Shown here: piece after piece, positions 34,650 to 39,143 of the stretch
How the letters are laid out: every line of letters begins with the position of its first letter
Numbering within the stretch: the stretch's first letter is position 1
Assembly (NCBI GenBank): GCA_030615265.1
Contig: JAUWZP010000008.1
Coordinates: 1-39,143, forward strand
Direction of reading: 5' to 3'
DNA: 39,143 nucleotides
Origin: Candidatus Bathyarchaeota archaeon
Lineage (GTDB): Archaea; Thermoproteota; Bathyarchaeia; Bathyarchaeales; Bathyarchaeaceae
Notes under the pieces: model-generated
Seen by the model: the letters and a program-made list of their open reading frames with translations, nothing else
Databases searched by the model: none
Told to the model about the DNA's origin: nothing
Translations under genes and position numbers: made by a program

Positions 34650-35177
34650 ATGAGTAAAATTGCATCTGACACCAAGATGCTTGCCGAAGGAACTGTTATT
34701 ATTGCTCTCACAGTCATTCTCAAGGATGTTTTGCCGCCAATTTATCAGCTTCCTCAAGGAGGCTCTGTAAGCGCAGCAGGTATGGTGCCGTTGCTTTGGT
34801 TCGCTTTGAGAAGAGGCTTACGTCCTGGACTTGAAGCAGGCACAGTTTATGGTTTAGTTCATATGGCTCTGCCAGGCAGCTACATAGTGGATCCAATTCA
34901 GGCTTTACTTGATTACCCCATAGCTTTTGCTGCCCTCGGCTTGGCTGGAATGTTCAGAAAATATCCGCTGGCAGGTGTAGGCGTCGGTATCTTTGGCAGA
35001 TTCCTAGCTCATTTCGCTTCTGGCGTCTGGTTCTTTTCACAATATGCACCAGCTGGAACGCACCCCGTTGTTTACTCCGCTATCTATAACGGCAGCTTCC
35101 TATTCGTAGAGTTCATTGTAAGCGCTATCCTGATCTATATCGTTGTTAAAAGACGATTGCTTGAAATATATCTCTGA
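34650..35177 (+). CDS. thiT: Thiamine transporter of the ThiT (ECF S-component) family
   Basis: Hydrophobic; GLRPGLEAGTVYGLVHMALPGSYIVDPIQALLDYPIAFAALGLAG; start set at the ATG 8 nt after GGATGG. Confidence 0.88.
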   Translation: MSKIASDTKMLAEGTVIIALTVILKDVLPPIYQLPQGGSVSAAGMVPLLWFALRRGLRPGLEAGTVYGLVHMALPGSYIVDPIQALLDYPIAFAALGLAGMFRKYPLAGVGVGIFGRFLAHFASGVWFFSQYAPAGTHPVVYSAIYNGSFLFVEFIVSAILIYIVVKRRLLEIYL

Positions 35178-35203
35178 ACCTATTCCAGACACGATGTCTT
35201 CAA

Positions 35204-36499
35204 TCAGTAGCAACGTCGGAGTTCTTTGGTGAAGTTTTCAGTTTCGCTAAGGAGTTTGTCTACGTCTTGTTCGTTGTGTGCGGCGCTGAGGGCGCCCATC
35301 TTTGCTGTGAGGAGGAACACTCCATTGGCAGTGAGATACATATGATATTGCCTTAGTTTTTCACGGTCCGCTCTGAAAACGGCGTGAACGTCCTTTATCT
35401 CTTCATCTGTGAAATGAGTGTGGAAAAGAGAGCCTACGCCAACAACCTGAACACTAAGGCTTCTTCGTTCAAAGACATCGGCGAGTTCCTGACGCATTTT
35501 ATCTCCTCGCCTGTTCAGCCGGCTAATTATCTCTCCGTTTTCTAACGCTCTCAACATGGCCAAGCCAGCAGTCATAGTGACCGGATTAGCGCAGAAAGTC
35601 CCACCGTGGAAAGAAAACTTTGGGCGTTCATAAAGAAGCGGGTCCATAAACTCCATGATCTCTCTTGGCCCAGTAATTGCTCCAACAGGGAAGCCTCCCC
35701 CTAAGATCTTGCCCAAAACCGTGAGATCTGGCAACACATTGAAAAACTGTTGTGCCCCGCCAGTTGCAAGTCTGAAACCGGTGATGACTTCGTCAAAAAC
35801 AAGCAAGGCGCCATTTTCAGAGCATAACTCTCTCAATGCCTTCAGAAACTCCTTCTCAGCAGGGATGCAGCCTCCCGCTCCAAGCACTGGTTCCACAACG
35901 ACCGCTGCAAACTTTTCCCTCCTCATCGCCTTTTCCACCCTATTGATGTCGTTGAAGGGCAACACAACTGTGTCCTTCATGGCTCCTTCTGTTAGTCCAC
36001 TGGACTGGGCAAGGTTAAGGGGTGGTTTGACAGCTACATGCAGTGCGTCGTAGCCTCCGTGCCAGCCTCCTTCAAGCTTTGCGATTTTCTCTCGTTTCGT
36101 ATATGACCGAGCCAGCCGGATTGTGTACATGACTGCTTCAGTTCCAGAATTGGTGAAGCGCACCATTTCAGCACTTGGAACCATTTTTGCAGCTTGTTCA
36201 GCTAGGGTTATTTCGAGTTCGTGGCATGTTCCATAATGTGTTCCCTTTTCAATCTGCCGCTTCACTTGCTTCATGATTGTTGGCGGGCTGTGACCCAAAA
36301 TCAGCGCGAAGTGGCCCATCCAGAAATCGATGTATTCGTTTCCATCTACATCTACAAGTTTGCTGCCTTTTGCTTTAACAGTGTAAAATGGATAGGGTTC
36401 CATGTGACGTACGAAGTAAGCTACTCCAGCTGGAAAAACGTGTTTGGCCCTTTCGTACAGCCGCTTAGACTTTTGAGTGTCATCTAGATAATGATTCAT
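35204..36499 (-). CDS. Glutamate-1-semialdehyde 2,1-aminomutase-like class III aminotransferase
   Basis: VRFTNSGTEAVMYTIRLARSYTKREKIAKLEGGWHGGYD; LLVFDEVITGFRLATGGAQ; PDLTVLGKILGGGFPVGAITG. Confidence 0.92.
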   Translation of the reverse strand: MNHYLDDTQKSKRLYERAKHVFPAGVAYFVRHMEPYPFYTVKAKGSKLVDVDGNEYIDFWMGHFALILGHSPPTIMKQVKRQIEKGTHYGTCHELEITLAEQAAKMVPSAEMVRFTNSGTEAVMYTIRLARSYTKREKIAKLEGGWHGGYDALHVAVKPPLNLAQSSGLTEGAMKDTVVLPFNDINRVEKAMRREKFAAVVVEPVLGAGGCIPAEKEFLKALRELCSENGALLVFDEVITGFRLATGGAQQFFNVLPDLTVLGKILGGGFPVGAITGPREIMEFMDPLLYERPKFSFHGGTFCANPVTMTAGLAMLRALENGEIISRLNRRGDKMRQELADVFERRSLSVQVVGVGSLFHTHFTDEEIKDVHAVFRADREKLRQYHMYLTANGVFLLTAKMGALSAAHNEQDVDKLLSETENFTKELRRCY

Positions 36500-36551
36500 A
36501 AAAAGCAGTTATGCCTAAGCTACTGTTAAGTTTTTACTTGATATGCTTATC

Positions 36552-36776
36552 TTATCTTTGCAAATCAGGTTTGACCACTTTCTGAAGCTTCCACTTGCCA
36601 ACGAAGTCTTTCTTGTAATAGTGATATAAGCCGCATCTTTGACATTTCAGCATCTTCTTGTTCTTTCTGAAGTCAATTTCGTAGATCTCCAAAGGGTAAT
36701 CGCAGCTTTTGCATTTATTCCCTTTAGTTTTTTGACCGAAAAGTGTTCCATGCAGGGATTTTCCAACTTCTGCCAT
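36552..36776 (-). CDS. Small zinc-ribbon protein
   Basis: CKSC...CQRC in a 74 aa ORF. Confidence 0.6.
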   Translation of the reverse strand: MAEVGKSLHGTLFGQKTKGNKCKSCDYPLEIYEIDFRKNKKMLKCQRCGLYHYYKKDFVGKWKLQKVVKPDLQR

Positions 36777-37208
36777 GCTTGTCCACCTTTGAGTGCAATT
36801 TAAGACAGTTAGCTTTAAACGTTTATATTATCTAGAAATATTTGATTCAATTATGGGCTGAACTAGCGTGCTTTCAGAATAATTCCCACGCTTTTATTTT
36901 GTCATCTTCCTTTCCAGTTCCACCAACTCTCTCAGAGAGTCAAACAGTATGCGCGCATAACGTTTCAGATTGCTCAAGATTTTCATAGTCATCCTGCTTT
37001 CAACTCAGATAGCATTGTTCTAACATTTCTTTTTCCTTTCTGTTTTTCGGTAGTAGTAAATATGATTAATTATCATGGAAGTATATCACCGACAAATATT
37101 TTTAAAAAGTCTGGAGTGAAAAGAAGGTTGAAAGATACTTTTTGCGCGCAAAAATGAATGCATCTATTAGGCTGGAAATAACTTTTGTTGTGGTAGAGGT
37201 CAAATGAT

Positions 37209-37535
37209 TTGTTCCTGAGGAGGAAGAGGAAGTTAACAGTTGATTTGGGTAAATTGGAGGATGAAAGGGAATCCTTGTCAAATTTCTTGCGTTCGAAACT
37301 CAAAGTTGATGTCACTTCAAGTGGCAATAAGGTGTTGGTAGATTCCGAAAAGTTATCCTCGAAAGAGCTGAAGAGATTGGTAAACAAATTTCTTTACCGT
37401 CGAAATCTAATGAACAAGTATTGGGTGGCGCTGAAAAGCGGTGTCGTTAAAATCAATAAGTTCAAGCGTGCCGAGAAAAAGAAAGAACGAAAGAAGAAGT
37501 GGACTCCGCCGTCAACAATTAGGCACGGTTGGTGA
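37209..37535 (+). CDS. Ribosomal protein eL22 (L22e)-like protein
   Basis: LTVDLGKLEDERESLSNFLRSKLKVDVTSSGNKVLVDSEKLSSKELKRLVNKFLYRRNLMNKYWVALKSGVVKINKF, then a basic tail; TTG start 8 nt after GAGGT. Confidence 0.6.
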   Translation: MFLRRKRKLTVDLGKLEDERESLSNFLRSKLKVDVTSSGNKVLVDSEKLSSKELKRLVNKFLYRRNLMNKYWVALKSGVVKINKFKRAEKKKERKKKWTPPSTIRHGW

Positions 37536-37545
37536 GAAAGTGAAC

Positions 37546-37902
37546 ATGTTAACTGCTGATTTATTGTTCAAAGCGAAAGTTGTTAACTTAATTATTTCTA
37601 AAGACACGGAGAAAGCTCTTGACTTGTTGAGCCAACACTATAGAGTTGCAAAGCCAAACCTTAAGGTTGGCATGCCGAAGCGGCACTCGAGGAAACTGGC
37701 ATGTTATGCAGCGAAGAAACGAATGATTCATGTTTCTGGTAGGGAGGCCCTTTATAATCCACGTGTAATTCTTCACGAGTTTTATCATCATCTTAGAAAT
37801 TGCTCAGATGCACAGAGAGGCATAGAGAAATACGCTGAGAAATTCGCGGACAACTATTTGCAGGCTTATGTGCACACGCATAATTATGTGTCAAAGACAT
37901 AA
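37546..37902 (+). CDS. Small putative zinc metalloprotease
   Basis: HExxH motif ILHEFYHHLRNC; begins just after the eL22-like stop; alternative GTG start at 37540. Confidence 0.7.
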   Translation: MLTADLLFKAKVVNLIISKDTEKALDLLSQHYRVAKPNLKVGMPKRHSRKLACYAAKKRMIHVSGREALYNPRVILHEFYHHLRNCSDAQRGIEKYAEKFADNYLQAYVHTHNYVSKT

Positions 37903-37947
37903 TATCATTAACTACCTCTGACTCCATAAGTTTCTCAGTGCGCGTGA

Positions 37948-38553
37948 CTAACGTGTTTTGAAGGGTGTTCTATATCCCTTTTCGACTAACCTTGCGTGAA
38001 TCGCACTCTTCAACGCTCCTAACCCTTTTCCTGTCCGGGCGCTGACCGGGAAGACGTAACCCTTCACCACCAGAGGTTGTGCGTCGCTGATACGGTACTT
38101 GAACTCCTCGAGGTTGGCTGCTATCTCATCCTCACCCGCCTTGTCGATCTTGTTGGCTGCCACTAAGGGGATCTCACCCAGGGTTTCCGCCAAGAACTGC
38201 ACCATCTCCACATCCAGGGAGATCAGCCCCTTCTTCTCCAAGCGCCACGTCACCTCCAAGAAGGTGGATATGTCTAGAACATGGACGGCTAGGGCTATGT
38301 TTTGAGCGTTAGACTCTAAGAAACGGATGATCCGATTCTTCCTCATATTCTCTAAGGGCTTAGAGACACCCATTATCCTGCCAAAGCCAGGCATGTCAAC
38401 AAGAAATAAGCCTCCGCTCAGGGCATATTTTGAGATCCGCCGCGTGGTTCCGGGATGCTTACCAGTGACCACGTCTAGACCCACAACTTCTCTGATGATG
38501 CTACTCTTTCCCGCATTTGGCCTACCTGTGAAAACCAGATACTCCTCATACAT
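37948..38553 (-). CDS. engB: EngB-like GTPase
   Basis: G1 GRPNAGKSS, G2/G3 PGTTR and DMPGFG, G4 NKID, G5 VSAR. Confidence 0.88.
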   Translation of the reverse strand: MYEEYLVFTGRPNAGKSSIIREVVGLDVVTGKHPGTTRRISKYALSGGLFLVDMPGFGRIMGVSKPLENMRKNRIIRFLESNAQNIALAVHVLDISTFLEVTWRLEKKGLISLDVEMVQFLAETLGEIPLVAANKIDKAGEDEIAANLEEFKYRISDAQPLVVKGYVFPVSARTGKGLGALKSAIHARLVEKGYRTPFKTR

Positions 38554-38736
38554 CCCAAGAATAATATGAACTGAATCCTATTTGAAAGTAACCGCGCGCT
38601 CACAAGTTAAAAGTATCCTCTTGGGAAAATTTCGAAAAGGCGCATCTGGGCTGCGCGTGCAAAGCCTAAGTTAAGCCTTATAAATAGTTCTCGATAATGG
38701 TTCGTAGCGTTAAAGCCTTATGAGAGAGGTGTTTGT

Positions 38737-39143
38737 GTGCCAAAGACTAAAGCTACAATCAAAATCGTAAACGTTGTTGCTTCTGCAACGCTGAACCAAA
38801 AAGTAGACTTAAACGCCGTGGTGAAGGGAAATCCAGGCGTAGAATATCGTCCAGAGCAGTTTCCAGGCCTAGTTTTCAGGTTGAAACGACCTAAAACCGC
38901 CACGCTGATCTTCAACTCTGGCAAGCTGATCTGCACTGGAGCTAGGTCAGAGAAAGAAGCCAGAAGGGCGGTGATGAAAGTTATAAAGGAGCTTAAGAAA
39001 AGCGGGATAATCATCATCGTTAGCAAGCCTGAATTAAAGATACAGAACATTGTTGCTTCCGTCAACCTTGGAGGCATGATAGACCTGGAGAAATTAGCTT
39101 ATGCACTTGAGAAGACCATGTATGAACCCGAACAGTTTCCAGG
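38737..39143 (+). CDS. tbp: TATA-box binding protein, 3' end outside window
   Basis: GTG start after GAGAGGTG; translates as (M)PKTKATIKIVNVVASATLNQKVDLNAVVKGNPGVEYRPEQFPGLVFRLKRPKTATLIFNSGKLICTGARSEKEARRAVMKVIKEL...IQNIVASVNLGGMIDLEKLAYALEKTMYEPEQFP; absent from the ORF track. Confidence 0.96.
   Translation, partial: MPKTKATIKIVNVVASATLNQKVDLNAVVKGNPGVEYRPEQFPGLVFRLKRPKTATLIFNSGKLICTGARSEKEARRAVMKVIKELKKSGIIIIVSKPELKIQNIVASVNLGGMIDLEKLAYALEKTMYEPEQFP

Overview
Archaeal chromosomal window, probably TACK-group and possibly Bathyarchaeia (inferred from the gene complement, not tested). It has four parts. (1) 1-16.2 kb, core genome: aspS; an RNA polymerase operon rpoB - fused rpoA - rpl30e - nusA on the minus strand; tRNA-Asp(GTC); a glycosyltransferase; small membrane and Zn-ribbon proteins; and a tRNA-Lys(TTT) that appears to carry two introns. 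(2) 16.5-20.0 kb, a compact minus-strand operon between two intron-bearing tRNA genes: six short HTH proteins with one recurring architecture, then an HTH protein with a C-terminal domain resembling a nuclease or effector, then a protein of unknown N-terminus ending in an eL13-like domain. This is my leading candidate for an undescribed system. (3) 20.47-34.48 kb, an integrated mobile element bounded by a 22-bp imperfect repeat of the 3' end of tRNA-Glu(TTC). It carries a tyrosine integrase, a divergent MCM-like AAA+ protein, AbrB-fold proteins, a TopoVI-A/Spo11-like (mini-A-like) Toprim protein, several orphan proteins, palindrome-rich origin/operator regions and an orphan tRNA-Ala 3' half. 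(4) 34.5-39.1 kb, core genome again: TPP riboswitch + thiT, a class-III aminotransferase, an eL22-like protein, a small zincin, an EngB-like GTPase and the 5' part of a TBP gene missed by the ORF track. All calls come from reading the sequence; no searches were run.
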